Assembly: GCA_002396085.1 (NCBI GenBank)
Contig: DGWI01000048.1
Span: 62,001-126,000, forward strand
Direction of reading: 5' to 3'
Source of the DNA: Porphyromonadaceae bacterium UBA4262
GTDB taxonomy: Bacteria > Bacteroidota > Bacteroidia > Bacteroidales > Muribaculaceae
DNA length: 64,000 nt
Shown piece by piece: positions 15,991 to 23,885 of this stretch; positions within the stretch are counted from its first letter, which is position 1; the number at the start of each line of letters is the position of its first letter. The translations under genes and the position numbers were made by a program. The notes under the pieces are model-generated. The model was not told the DNA's origin. It did no database searches and saw only the letters and a program-made list of their open reading frames with translations.

Positions 15991-16112
15991 GCCTCATAAA
16001 ATTCATTCCAAAAATAACACAATTCGTTCCGCCAATTCCACAATTGGCGGGAGTGTAACTTGCATGCCTGTGCGTATGACTGTAATTTAGCGGTCGAAAT
16101 TCAAAGATAGGC

Positions 16113-16520
16113 ATGAAAGATAGCAACCATATCAACCCACAACCGAAGACGCAAGTTTTCATCATTGAGGACGAGTACTACGCAGCAGTCGAACTCAAAC
16201 ACAATCTGAGCCAATTGCGACCCGATTACGTGCTTGTGGGGCAAGCCGAGGATGTGGAAGGAAGCATCGACTTCTTGTCGGGCCACAATGTTGATCTGAT
16301 CATTGCCGACATCCGCCTGAGCGACGGCTATAGTTTCGAGGCCTTAGACCAATTGCACCTCACCGATGTGCCCATCATCTTCACCACAGCCTATGCCCAA
16401 TATCGCGAGTGTGCCGCCAGTTACCGCATGGTCGACTTCCTACTCAAGCCCATCGCCCGCGCTGCACTACAACAAGCCCTTGAAAAATTTGAGATCGAAA
16501 CAAATAAAACCAATGTTTAA
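16113..16520 (+). CDS. Receiver-only response regulator
   Basis: The 135-residue product is a single receiver domain with an acidic pair in FIIEDEYYA (19-21), phospho-acceptor Asp66 (IADIRLSDG), FTTAYAQYR and DFLLKPI. It closely resembles the receiver of the preceding LytTR regulator but ends about 15 residues after the last helix and has no DNA-binding domain. It may have arisen by duplication and loss of the LytTR part, and could act as a phosphate sink or competitor. The next gene starts 20 bp downstream. Confidence 0.85.
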   Translation: MKDSNHINPQPKTQVFIIEDEYYAAVELKHNLSQLRPDYVLVGQAEDVEGSIDFLSGHNVDLIIADIRLSDGYSFEALDQLHLTDVPIIFTTAYAQYRECAASYRMVDFLLKPIARAALQQALEKFEIETNKTNV

Positions 16521-16539
16521 TATCCTAAAACTAACAATT

Positions 16540-17028
16540 ATGACTAAAACAGTACTAAACCGACTCGTCGCGCTAGTGTGCGTCATGCTGATGGGGCTGG
16601 CCGCCAAGGCACAGACCGCACAGTACCTGATTGTGACGCTGCAAGACGAGACAAAAACAGTCTTTGCGCTGGCCGAGAAGCCTGTAGTTACAATGGCTGA
16701 CGGCATCTTCAAGGCCGAGACTCCCAGCCAGGTCATTGAAGTCGCCATCGCCGATGTGCTCAACTACACATTCAGCGATCAGGCACCCCACACTGACATT
16801 GACCAAGTGAAGACCGATGCAACCAAGCCCATAATTGAGGCTGGCCGCGCTCAACTGGCAGGTCTCAAGCCGGGCACCATAGTCAATGTGTTCACCATCG
16901 ATGGCCGACGGGCCGCCAATGCCGTAGCCGCATCCAATGGAACGGCCGACATCGACCTCAGTGGACTGGGCAACGGAGTCTTTATCCTGACCACACCCAG
17001 TGCTAGTTACAAAATCTACAATCGTTAA
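16540..17028 (+). CDS. Secreted protein with C-terminal sorting-like tail
   Basis: The 162-residue product has a signal peptide (cleavage near GLAAKAQ) and a short N-terminal beta motif (LIVTLQDETKTVFALAEKPVVTM) of the type seen at the start of many Bacteroidales surface proteins. The C-terminal ~55 residues contain VFTIDGRR and GLGNGVFILTT, then an SYKIYNR end, typical of a type IX-like C-terminal domain. It sits between a receiver gene and the LRR protein gene with gaps of about 20-25 bp, so the three are probably co-transcribed. The start is the ATG at 16540. No enzymatic domain is visible. Confidence 0.8.
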   Translation: MTKTVLNRLVALVCVMLMGLAAKAQTAQYLIVTLQDETKTVFALAEKPVVTMADGIFKAETPSQVIEVAIADVLNYTFSDQAPHTDIDQVKTDATKPIIEAGRAQLAGLKPGTIVNVFTIDGRRAANAVAASNGTADIDLSGLGNGVFILTTPSASYKIYNR

Positions 17029-17052
17029 TCATCACCAAAACTTAAAACAACA

Positions 17053-18441
17053 ATGAAAAAGATATTTCTCGCGCTGATGGCCGTCGCTGGCCTCGCCACC
17101 TGTGCCCAAGCACAGACCACCTATAACATGAACGTCCGCCTCAACGACGGCACCGTAGTAACCTATGCCGCCGATGATGTAGCCGAAGTCACATTCGACG
17201 AAGCCGAGCGACCCTACAACATCCTCACCGAGGAATTTATCCCCGATGCAGTCTTGCGTGACTACATCAAGACCAATATCGCCAATGGCGAAGATGTTTA
17301 CACCAACATCCAGGCTGCTGCCTACAACGGTGCTATTAATATCAATCAACTGCGGGTGTTTGACTTCAAGGGCCTAGAGTTCTTCACCAACCTGCAGGAA
17401 CTCTACTGCTCGGGAATCAACATCCAAACCATCGACATCAGCGCACTGAAGAACCTGCGAGTCTTTGATGCCTCGAGTTGCCAATTCCTCACCTCACTCA
17501 CAACGGGTGAAATGGAGAAGATGGAAGATTTCAACATTTCGCGCTGCAGCAAGTTGACTGGATATGACTTGAATCAACTCCCCTCATCACTGAAGTCGCT
17601 CAAAGTTATTTCGTTGAAATATGAAGATATTCCCCTTAGCAAGTTTACACAGTTGGAAACACTGATGGCAGATATGAACAAATTGAGCACCCTAGACCTG
17701 CATGGCTATACCACGCTCAAAGAAGTGTCGCTCAGCGGCAATACACTGACCTCGGTCAATTTAAGTGGTTGTGAAAACCTGAAGGGCCTGATTCTGAGTT
17801 ATAACACAAATCTGGCTTCGCTCGACATCACAGGCTGCAATAGCATTGAGCGCCTTTATGTTCAAAACACCAAACTGACTGATATAGACTTCACGCCCAT
17901 TGCAGCCACACTCAAGGAATTGAATGTATCATACAACGGCTTGACCAGCCTCGACGTGAGCCAATGCAACGAACTGACTTACCTTGAGTGCCAGAACAAC
18001 AATCTGACACAAGCCATGGACTTCAGCAACAACACCAAGTTGACCGATCTGCGCATCGAGAGCAATCAGGTGCCTTCGGTCAACCTAAAGAACTGCAACC
18101 AACTGCAGACACTCAACTGCTACGACAACGAGGCGCTCACCTCGCTCATCCTGCCTGACGATCAGAGCCACATGACCCTGCTCAATGCATTCTCAATCCC
18201 CAATGTGACCGAACTCAATGTCGGCAACATGACTGCTGTTGAATGGTTCAGCGTTTACGTGACAGGTCTGACACGCATCGACATCAGCAATGTTAACCAT
18301 AATGCTAAAGGCATCTATCTCTACTACAACGAAAATCTGCGTCAAATCAAGGTCTGGAGTGACTTTGACCTGAATAATCCTCCCACCAATGTCTTTAAGG
18401 ACGACACCGCCGAGTTTGTCTACGAGTTCACTGAGGACTAA
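17053..18441 (+). CDS. Secreted leucine-rich repeat protein
   Basis: The 462-residue protein has a signal peptide (cleavage near CAQAQ). A short N-terminal beta motif (MNVRLNDGTVVTYAADDVAEVTF) follows, matching the preceding gene's product. The rest, about residues 95-440, is a series of leucine-rich repeats with units such as LTSVNLSGCENLKGLILSYN and LTSLDVSQCNELTYLECQNN. These are the short LRRs of the Bacteroides/Listeria-type surface proteins, which usually mediate binding. No cell-wall or lipid anchor is visible and the protein ends shortly after the repeats. A strong hairpin follows. Confidence 0.9.
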   Translation: MKKIFLALMAVAGLATCAQAQTTYNMNVRLNDGTVVTYAADDVAEVTFDEAERPYNILTEEFIPDAVLRDYIKTNIANGEDVYTNIQAAAYNGAININQLRVFDFKGLEFFTNLQELYCSGINIQTIDISALKNLRVFDASSCQFLTSLTTGEMEKMEDFNISRCSKLTGYDLNQLPSSLKSLKVISLKYEDIPLSKFTQLETLMADMNKLSTLDLHGYTTLKEVSLSGNTLTSVNLSGCENLKGLILSYNTNLASLDITGCNSIERLYVQNTKLTDIDFTPIAATLKELNVSYNGLTSLDVSQCNELTYLECQNNNLTQAMDFSNNTKLTDLRIESNQVPSVNLKNCNQLQTLNCYDNEALTSLILPDDQSHMTLLNAFSIPNVTELNVGNMTAVEWFSVYVTGLTRIDISNVNHNAKGIYLYYNENLRQIKVWSDFDLNNPPTNVFKDDTAEFVYEFTED

Positions 18442-18462
18442 ACAATTTCCCTAAGATGATAA

Positions 18463-18495
18463 CAGGGCGTGGCCAGCAAGTGTGGTCGCGCCCTG
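18463..18495 (+). terminator. Terminator-like hairpin after the LRR gene (module copy 1)
   Basis: CAGGGCGTGGCC pairs with GGTCGCGCCCTG around an AGCAAGTGT loop, about 22 nt past the stop codon, followed by GTTTTG. The hairpin and its flank (TTTCCCTAA before; GGTGACATA and CACCACAAACC after) recur after the secreted-protein gene at 22718-22806. Confidence 0.75.
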
Positions 18496-18770
18496 TGTTT
18501 TGTGAGGTGACATACCCCTTGCACCACAAACCTTATGCAAATTTACAATCGGATTGCAGATTTGCATAGATTGTTGCAGGTTTTCTTCTCTAAGCAACCG
18601 TTAAAACAATGGTGTTGCGTCAAGCAAGAAACATGCAAATTGGCATACTCATGTTTCTACTGTTTGCTACTATTTTGAGGCTTACTCGAGTTTCGCAAGA
18701 AGCTACTTTTCGGTAGTTAACGTGAGTTATGTAGTTAAGACGGATGCAAAGAGCTGGCCGTGGGTGGCTG

Positions 18771-18862
18771 TGTAGGGACGGCACTCCTGTGCCGTACGCC
18801 TCCGGGCAGCATTCAACATTACCTTTTGTCGAGGCGGACGGCATAGGGATGCCGTCCCTACA
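18771..18862. repeat. REP-like double palindrome, copy 1
   Basis: TGTAGGGACGGCA at the left end is the inverse of TGCCGTCCCTACA at the right end. Each end has its own small hairpin (GGCACTCCTGTGCC and GGCATAGGGATGCC). The arrangement is that of a REPIN: two inverted REP-like units flanking a short centre. Confidence 0.7.
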
Positions 18863-18911
18863 GCCATCAGGTAACTTCTTAACTGCTTCAGAAACTTTAG
18901 GAGGCTTACTG

Positions 18912-18980
18912 TCACTCGCCTTTGTGCTGCTTGATGGCGAGCTGGCGATACTTGGAGGGTGTCATGCCGGTGATGCGCTT
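18912..18980 (-). pseudogene. Remnant of a second AraC-type regulator gene (last 22 codons)
   Basis: The minus strand encodes KRITGMTPSKYRQLAI followed by KQHKGE and a stop. This is the C-terminal end of the AraC helix-turn-helix of the neighbouring gene with three differences (Leu to Ile, Gly to His, plus silent changes). Homology stops abruptly at 18980, so the upstream part of this copy is missing. It is either the stub of a deleted paralogue or a partial tandem duplication. Confidence 0.7.
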
Positions 18981-19048
18981 ATGCACTACCCCTCATTTTG
19001 CGACAAAAAAATGCCATAAATGGCACTTTTGTGACCTAAAACTTGCCT

Positions 19049-19400
19049 CGTCAAGCAAGAAAAATGCAAATTGGCATACTCATGTTTCTGCAGTTCGCTA
19101 CTATTTGAGGCTTACTCGAGTTTCGCAAGAAGCTACTTTTCAGTAGTTATGTAGTTAAGACGGATGCAAAGAGCTGGCCGTGGGTGGCTGTGTAGGGACG
19201 GCACTCCTGTGCCGTCCGCCTCCGGGCAGCATTCAACATTACCTTTTGTCGAGGCGGACGGCATAGGGATGCCGTCCCTACAGCCATCAGGTAACTTCTT
19301 AACTGCTTCAGAAACTTTAGGAGGCTTACTGTCACTCCCCTTTGCCCTGCTTGAGGGCGAGTTGGCGGTACTTGGAGGGTGTCATGCCGGTGATGCGCTT
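19049..19400. repeat. Duplicated block, copy 2
   Basis: This is the partner of 18618-18980. It includes the last ~69 bp of the intact TPR/AraC gene and about 280 bp of downstream sequence. Confidence 0.85.
19191..19282. repeat. REP-like double palindrome, copy 2
   Basis: It has the same structure as 18771-18862 with one substitution (GCCGTCCGCC instead of GCCGTACGCC). It lies about 50 bp downstream of the TPR/AraC stop codon, in the position of a transcript end. Confidence 0.7.
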
Positions 19401-20840
19401 GAATGCGGTGATAAAGTTGTTCATCGAGTTGTAACCCACACCATTGGCAATAGCGGCGATGGTAAGTTGTCCGTAATGCTCGTCGTCGCTCAAGCGGCGG
19501 CACACCTCGCGAATGCGGCTCTCGTTGAGCAGCGTCTTGAAATTTTTCCGGAACGTGTCGTTTATGATGACCGACACATATTTAGTGTTAGAGTTGACCA
19601 GCTTGGACAGGCGGTTAAGATTAAAGTCAGGGTCAATAATCGCATCGGCATTGTCCATGACTTGCGTGATTTGCTCGGCCAACAATGCCCGCTGTTCTTG
19701 CGACAAGGGCAATTCGTTGCTTTCGCCCAGATCACCCTCAGGCTCCTGTGCCGTTGTGTTAGTCTCAGGTTCAGTCAGCTGGGTAGCTGCCTCGCGCATG
19801 GTCGACAGATAGTCGGCCCTAAGTTGCTTGCTGCGCTCGTTCTGTGCAATGAGTTCCTGGTTCTTGCGCACGAGCAAACGCTGAGCCGCCTGCAACTGAC
19901 GATAAAGCCGGAAAATGACGACCAATATCGCCACGACCACTATCACGATACCCACCAAGAGCCATATCCAGCCATGCAGCGAGTGGATGTGACGGTCAAT
20001 GAGCGTGTTCTCATAGTCAAACAGTTGTGCCTTGGCTAGATTGAACTTGTTGATGTTGAACAGTGAGTCCTGCAGATTGATATACTGTGTCTGATACTTG
20101 ATGGCGCTGTCGGGCAGGTTGCACTGCTTGTAGATCTCGCTCAGTGCCTTGTAGGCTTGACTGGTCTCCTCATAGTTGTTCGACCGCTGCGCGATCTCGA
20201 CAGCCTTGCGATAACACAACAGTGCCGAGTCGGCCTTGCCCCAACCTGAATAGGCGTTACCCAACTCATACCACACCGACGGTGAGCATTCCTTGCCGGC
20301 CAGGACCACCGAGCGACGCAAGTGTGCCACAGCCCGCTGATATTGCTTCTTACCCGAGGCGATGAGGCCGCGGTTGAACGTCACGTAGTAGTCTTGCTGC
20401 TCGGCCGACTGCACCGGGTGTTGCTCCAGCATGGACAGGAAACGCTCGGCTCGTTGGGGCTCGCCCTTGGCACAATAGGCAGCCATCAGGTTGATGGCCG
20501 TGATGGGCACCATGCGCTCATAACCATCACTCAGGGCTTGACGGTTGGCTTTCTCAAAGTAGAAGATGGCTCGCTCATAGTCGCGAAACGCCGCATAGAC
20601 CATGCCGATGTTGCTGATGCACTCGGCATAGACCTTGCGGTTGCCGCTCAACTGGGCCTGCTCGACCGCTGTTGTGTAATATTTGAGCGCCTCGACATAC
20701 TGATTCACCTCGACACACCGATTGCCTGCCTCCTTGAGTTTGAGACATTGTGCGGTGTCTGCTGCATTGGATTGACCATTCATCCCCGATGCAAGCCCAA
20801 CAAAAATGCACACCAAGATATATCGCCAGAACCGAATCAT
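19332..20840 (-). CDS. TPR-transmembrane-AraC family regulator
   Basis: The 502-residue protein has a signal or leading helix (1-23) and tetratricopeptide repeats (about 30-290, for example EALKYYTTAVEQAQL and ADSALLCYRKAVEIAQ). A single membrane helix follows (about 305-327, WIWLLVGIVIVVVAILVV), then a coiled linker and a C-terminal AraC/XylS helix-turn-helix (about 395-497). This is a Bacteroidetes one-component design in which a periplasmic TPR sensor controls a cytosolic DNA-binding domain. The target is unknown; the divergent secreted-protein gene at 21020 is a candidate. A stub of a near-identical C-terminus lies 420 bp downstream. Confidence 0.9.
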   Translation of the reverse strand: MIRFWRYILVCIFVGLASGMNGQSNAADTAQCLKLKEAGNRCVEVNQYVEALKYYTTAVEQAQLSGNRKVYAECISNIGMVYAAFRDYERAIFYFEKANRQALSDGYERMVPITAINLMAAYCAKGEPQRAERFLSMLEQHPVQSAEQQDYYVTFNRGLIASGKKQYQRAVAHLRRSVVLAGKECSPSVWYELGNAYSGWGKADSALLCYRKAVEIAQRSNNYEETSQAYKALSEIYKQCNLPDSAIKYQTQYINLQDSLFNINKFNLAKAQLFDYENTLIDRHIHSLHGWIWLLVGIVIVVVAILVVIFRLYRQLQAAQRLLVRKNQELIAQNERSKQLRADYLSTMREAATQLTEPETNTTAQEPEGDLGESNELPLSQEQRALLAEQITQVMDNADAIIDPDFNLNRLSKLVNSNTKYVSVIINDTFRKNFKTLLNESRIREVCRRLSDDEHYGQLTIAAIANGVGYNSMNNFITAFKRITGMTPSKYRQLALKQGKGE

Positions 20841-20862
20841 GAGTCACCGTTTAATGGGCTTG

Positions 20863-20870
20863 CAAAGGTA
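20863..20870 (-). promoter_or_regulatory. -7 box TACCTTTG for the TPR/AraC gene
   Basis: An exact box on the minus strand lies about 23 nt upstream of the ATG at 20840. Confidence 0.6.
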
Positions 20871-20974
20871 GTAAAAATTGCTGAAACCACGAATTTCGGC
20901 TCAATTTTTTCCTATTTCAGCGAAACAGGAAATCTCTCTAGCCCCGATGTGGTGCCGCATTGAGAATGTTGCAG

Positions 20975-20982
20975 TAATTTTG
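20975..20982 (+). promoter_or_regulatory. -7 box TAATTTTG for the secreted-protein gene
   Basis: TAATTTTGC matches TAnnTTTG and lies 37 nt before the ATG at 21020. Confidence 0.55.
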
Positions 20983-21019
20983 CACTACGATAATTATTGA
21001 ACCTTTAAAACCATATTTT

Positions 21020-22711
21020 ATGAAGAAAGCAATTTTACTCTCGATGGCTATCATGGCATCATCGGTTGTCATGGGCCAGGGCGTCAAGTTGAGCGCCTCG
21101 CAAGACCTCAACGCAATGCATCAACAGCGCCAAATGATTAACATCGACCCCATTCAGGCACAGCGCGGCATCGCCATGCCCAAGGCCGAGGGCGAAACTC
21201 AAGAGTATGTCACCACACAACCCGAAGGTGAACTCAAGACCTACGTCCGTTCGGGTGACAACATGACTGCTGTGATGGGCGGTATCGTTGACGGACAGCA
21301 AGACGGCAGAGCCATGAACATTGTGTTCGCCCCCGATGGCAAGACTGTATGGTTCGACAAGATGATCTCAGCCACCACTGCTACCTTTGGCTGGATTAAG
21401 GGCGAGATTGAGGGCGACAAGATTGTCATCAAGTCGGGACAATATGCTTGGTTCTACGACTACGGCACCTACTACACTGCCTACAGCGTGGAGCGCATCG
21501 TGCCCAACCCCGACGGCAATGCCACGAACTATGACACCTATATGACCGCCGAGGGCGACATCGAGTTCAGCATCGCCGAGGATGGCACACTCACACTGCT
21601 GCCCGACGCCAATGGCGTGGCTGCTATCGGCTTGATTCGCCGCACCACCGACGAGTTCCTCGTTGAGTATGGCTACGACGGCAAGTGGCTGGGCTATGGC
21701 GATGCCAACACAGTCTACACTCCATTTGAGGCCAACTTTAACGAAGGCCCCGCCGAGGGAACAGAGTTGCAGGACTTCGCGATGACCTACGACCTCTATG
21801 TCAATAGTGCCGAGCGCAGTGGCCATCTGACCAAGAGTGCTATCGTGGGCGATAAGATCTACATCCAGGGTGCATCACAGAACTTGAAAAATGCTTGGCT
21901 GGTAGGTACCATCAATGGCAACAAGGTGACTGTCGACAAGCAGTTAGTCGGAATCCTTGATGGCTATTACACCTACTTTGTGGGAGGTGAGATCGTCTCG
22001 CAATACAATGAAGAGACACAACAGGATGAGTACTTCTATGCTCCCATCGAGCAAATGACGTTTGACTACAACGCCGAGACTCGCAGCCTGACCAGCAACG
22101 ACTGCCTGCTGGTAGCCGCCAGTGAGAATCTGTTTGCCGAGGGTTACATGAAGGTGGCATTCAATCCCTATGAGGATGTGGCCATGAAACCCGCCACGCC
22201 CGTTGTCGGCGAGGACTTCCTGCCTTATGACACCGAGAGCGGGTCGTGCTTTGTCACCGTCTATGTCCCCAGTGAGGATGTTAATGGTAACTACATCGAC
22301 GGCAGCAAGTTGACCTACTCGGTCTATATCGACGATGAGTTGTTCACCTTCGATCCCAGTTTCTATTTCTACTTCAGCAATCCGACAACAGTGATTGACT
22401 TTGGCTACTGCGAGGACTATCGTTTCCAGAACTTGGGAGCAGGTCGCATTGCCATTGAGATCAACAAGGAGCCACTGCACAGCATCGGTGTGAAGAGTTT
22501 CTATGCCGGTGGTGGCGAGACCACCGAGTCTGACATGGGCATGTTCTATCTCAACATGTCGGGTATCAGCGACATTCAGGGCAAGGCCGTGAGCAAGATC
22601 ACTTATTACAACCTGGCAGGCCAGAGCAGCAGCAAGCCCTTCAGCGGCATGAACATCGTGGTGACCACCCACACCGACGGTACCACTAGCACTGCCAAGG
22701 TCATCAAGTAA
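21020..22711 (+). CDS. Large secreted protein with shared C-terminal tag
   Basis: The 563-residue product has a signal peptide (cleavage near VVMGQG) and a largely beta-sheet, acidic body with no enzyme family I recognise. The C-terminal ~45 residues (ITYYNLAGQSSSKPFSGMNI and on to KVIK) match the ends of the CotH-like protein at 29195 and of the small secreted protein at 44369. This is probably a secretion or anchoring tag of the type IX class. A classic terminator follows 28 bp after the stop. The gene is divergent from the TPR/AraC regulator, which might control it. Confidence 0.82.
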   Translation: MKKAILLSMAIMASSVVMGQGVKLSASQDLNAMHQQRQMINIDPIQAQRGIAMPKAEGETQEYVTTQPEGELKTYVRSGDNMTAVMGGIVDGQQDGRAMNIVFAPDGKTVWFDKMISATTATFGWIKGEIEGDKIVIKSGQYAWFYDYGTYYTAYSVERIVPNPDGNATNYDTYMTAEGDIEFSIAEDGTLTLLPDANGVAAIGLIRRTTDEFLVEYGYDGKWLGYGDANTVYTPFEANFNEGPAEGTELQDFAMTYDLYVNSAERSGHLTKSAIVGDKIYIQGASQNLKNAWLVGTINGNKVTVDKQLVGILDGYYTYFVGGEIVSQYNEETQQDEYFYAPIEQMTFDYNAETRSLTSNDCLLVAASENLFAEGYMKVAFNPYEDVAMKPATPVVGEDFLPYDTESGSCFVTVYVPSEDVNGNYIDGSKLTYSVYIDDELFTFDPSFYFYFSNPTTVIDFGYCEDYRFQNLGAGRIAIEINKEPLHSIGVKSFYAGGGETTESDMGMFYLNMSGISDIQGKAVSKITYYNLAGQSSSKPFSGMNIVVTTHTDGTTSTAKVIK

Positions 22712-22739
22712 AACACAATTTTCCCTAAAAATAACCATT

Positions 22740-22775
22740 GGGCGCGGCCAGCAAGTGCGGTCGCGCCCTTTTTTT
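22740..22775 (+). terminator. Intrinsic terminator after the secreted-protein gene (module copy 2)
   Basis: GGGCGCGGCC pairs with GGTCGCGCCC around an AGCAAGTGC loop and is followed directly by seven T residues. It is the clearest Rho-independent terminator in the window and shares its loop and flanks with 18463-18495. Confidence 0.88.
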
Positions 22776-22830
22776 GCAAGGTCACATATCCCCTGCGCCA
22801 CAAAAAACCATCAATTAGCCTTTAACAAAA

Positions 22831-22905
22831 TGGCTGTCGGTTATCGGTTCTCGGTTTTCTGTTGTCGGTTGTGGCTGATAACTGATAACTAAAAACTGAA
22901 AACAA
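22831..22905. repeat. RGTTNTC heptamer tract with inverted arm
   Basis: Forward units (GGTTATC, GGTTCTC, GGTTTTC) are followed by a GTGGCTGA centre and inverted units (TAACTGA, AAACTGA). The tract sits between the terminator and the MITE-like element. Confidence 0.8.
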
Positions 22906-22916
22906 GATTTCTTAAA

Positions 22917-23276
22917 GGAAATATATACCTGTTGTCCTCGATTACTGTAATATCGCTGAAAGCGATTGATTTGAATAACCGGGGGTGGAACGTAGTGACA
23001 CCCTCGGATAGAATGCTATCAATTATCCTCGCTGAAAGCGAGCATTTGGATAATCTTGGCTACACTCGGCAATTGATGCAAGCATCATTGCGCTCGTTTG
23101 AACAAGATTTGGTTGCGTTACAAGGTGCTCGCTTGCAGCGAGGTAGTTTGTTTATCAGTAACCGAAGGTGTCGCTTCGCTCCACCCTCGGTTACTTAAAT
23201 TGTCGCCTCCGGCGACGATACTCTATGCGGTTAACAAAACTATTTTATCTACTGAGGACAACAGGTATATAGTTCC
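22917..23276. mobile_element. MITE-like element with 23-bp terminal inverted repeats
   Basis: The ends are inverted copies of each other: 23 bases with one mismatch, including a perfect 17-bp core (ATATACCTGTTGTCCTC at 22923-22939, inverse at 23254-23270). The interior of about 310 bp has no credible gene but several small hairpins: TCGCTGAAAGCGA, GCTCGCTTGCAGCGAG, TCGCCTCCGGCGA and a CCGAAGGTG...CACCCTCGG pair. No target-site duplication is obvious. It could be a non-autonomous transposable element or a structured RNA; no transposase is present in the window. Confidence 0.7.
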
Positions 23277-23299
23277 CATTCTTAATTAGCCTTGGAGGG

Positions 23300-23662
23300 T
23301 CACTTGACGATGACCTTACCGTCGGTGACATCGACGAAGTGCTCTAGACTCCAGCCAATCAAGCCCTCGACATGGGGCATGAGCGAACGGCCCAGAGGCG
23401 TGAGGGAATACTCGACACGAGGCGGAATCTCGGGGTACTGCTTGCGCGAAACCAGATGATTGCCTACCAGCGACTTGAGTGTCTGCGAGAGCATCTTCTG
23501 CGAGCAGTCGTCCATGAACCGACGCAACTCGCCGAATCGCATCACACCCCCCTCGCTGCGCCACAAGGCATACAAGACCAGCAGCGACCACTTGTCGCCG
23601 AAACGGTCAATCACGTGCCTGATGGGGCACGACAGATACTCGGTGTGCAATTGTTTGTTCAT
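23300..23662 (-). CDS. HxlR family transcriptional regulator
   Basis: The 120-residue protein is a winged helix-turn-helix regulator of the HxlR/DUF24 family. It starts MNKQLHTEYLSCPIRHVID and has the typical CPIRHVIDRFGDKWSLLVLY segment, in which the N-terminal Cys often senses redox or electrophile stress. FGELRRF and SQKMLSQTLKSL form the DNA-binding part. The start at 23662 lies only five bases after the -7 box TATCTTTG, so the mRNA is predicted to be leaderless. It is divergent from the cupin gene and may regulate it. Confidence 0.93.
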   Translation of the reverse strand: MNKQLHTEYLSCPIRHVIDRFGDKWSLLVLYALWRSEGGVMRFGELRRFMDDCSQKMLSQTLKSLVGNHLVSRKQYPEIPPRVEYSLTPLGRSLMPHVEGLIGWSLEHFVDVTDGKVIVK

Positions 23663-23667
23663 GGCTG

Positions 23668-23675
23668 CAAAGATA
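23668..23675 (-). promoter_or_regulatory. -7 box TATCTTTG abutting the HxlR start
   Basis: The minus strand reads TATCTTTG, then CAGCC, then the ATG. Transcription would begin at or very near the start codon. Confidence 0.6.
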
Positions 23676-23837
23676 AGCATAGTTTCTGAAAGTAAGCAAC
23701 TATCTGATAGAAATAATTTTTCTCCTAGTTAATCATTGTTAATCTTTGCTTTATAATATGCTTATTTACAGAAAAACAAACTTTTTAGTAAGTAGATTAC
23801 CAAATCGTCTATACTTGCACATTCTGCACAAGCTTCC

Positions 23838-23845
23838 TAACTTTG
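23838..23845 (+). promoter_or_regulatory. -7 box TAACTTTG for the cupin gene
   Basis: TAACTTTGC lies 41 nt upstream of the ATG at 23886. The region between the two divergent promoters (about 23676-23837) is A+T-rich and is the likely operator region for the HxlR regulator. Confidence 0.6.
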
Positions 23846-23885
23846 CAGCGCAAAAAGACAATTAACAATAAAAAAATACTGAATT

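Larger units (their letters stand above)
18618..18980. repeat. Duplicated block, copy 1
   Basis: This block aligns almost base for base with 19049-19400, with one ~11-bp indel near 18720 and a few substitutions. It spans the 3' end of an AraC-type gene and its 3' flank. The second copy is attached to the intact gene. Confidence 0.85.
18496..19331. repeat. Repeat-filled intergenic region with duplicated block
   Basis: No intact gene is present in these ~835 bp. The region holds the first copy of a ~360-bp duplication (18618-18980), including a gene-end remnant, then 68 bp of unique sequence and most of the second copy (19049-19400). Each copy contains one REP-like palindrome. Open frames of 60-118 codons here are by-products of the repeats. 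Confidence 0.75.

Noticed and set aside
18744..19019. 91-codon plus-strand frame (and similar frames at 18727, 19147 and 19164)
   Set aside because: They are frames through the duplicated block and palindromes; the real signal is the minus-strand AraC C-terminus.
22932..23198. 88-codon frame inside the 22917-23276 element as a possible element-encoded protein
   Set aside because: It crosses all the hairpins, lacks protein features and no transposase motif is present.
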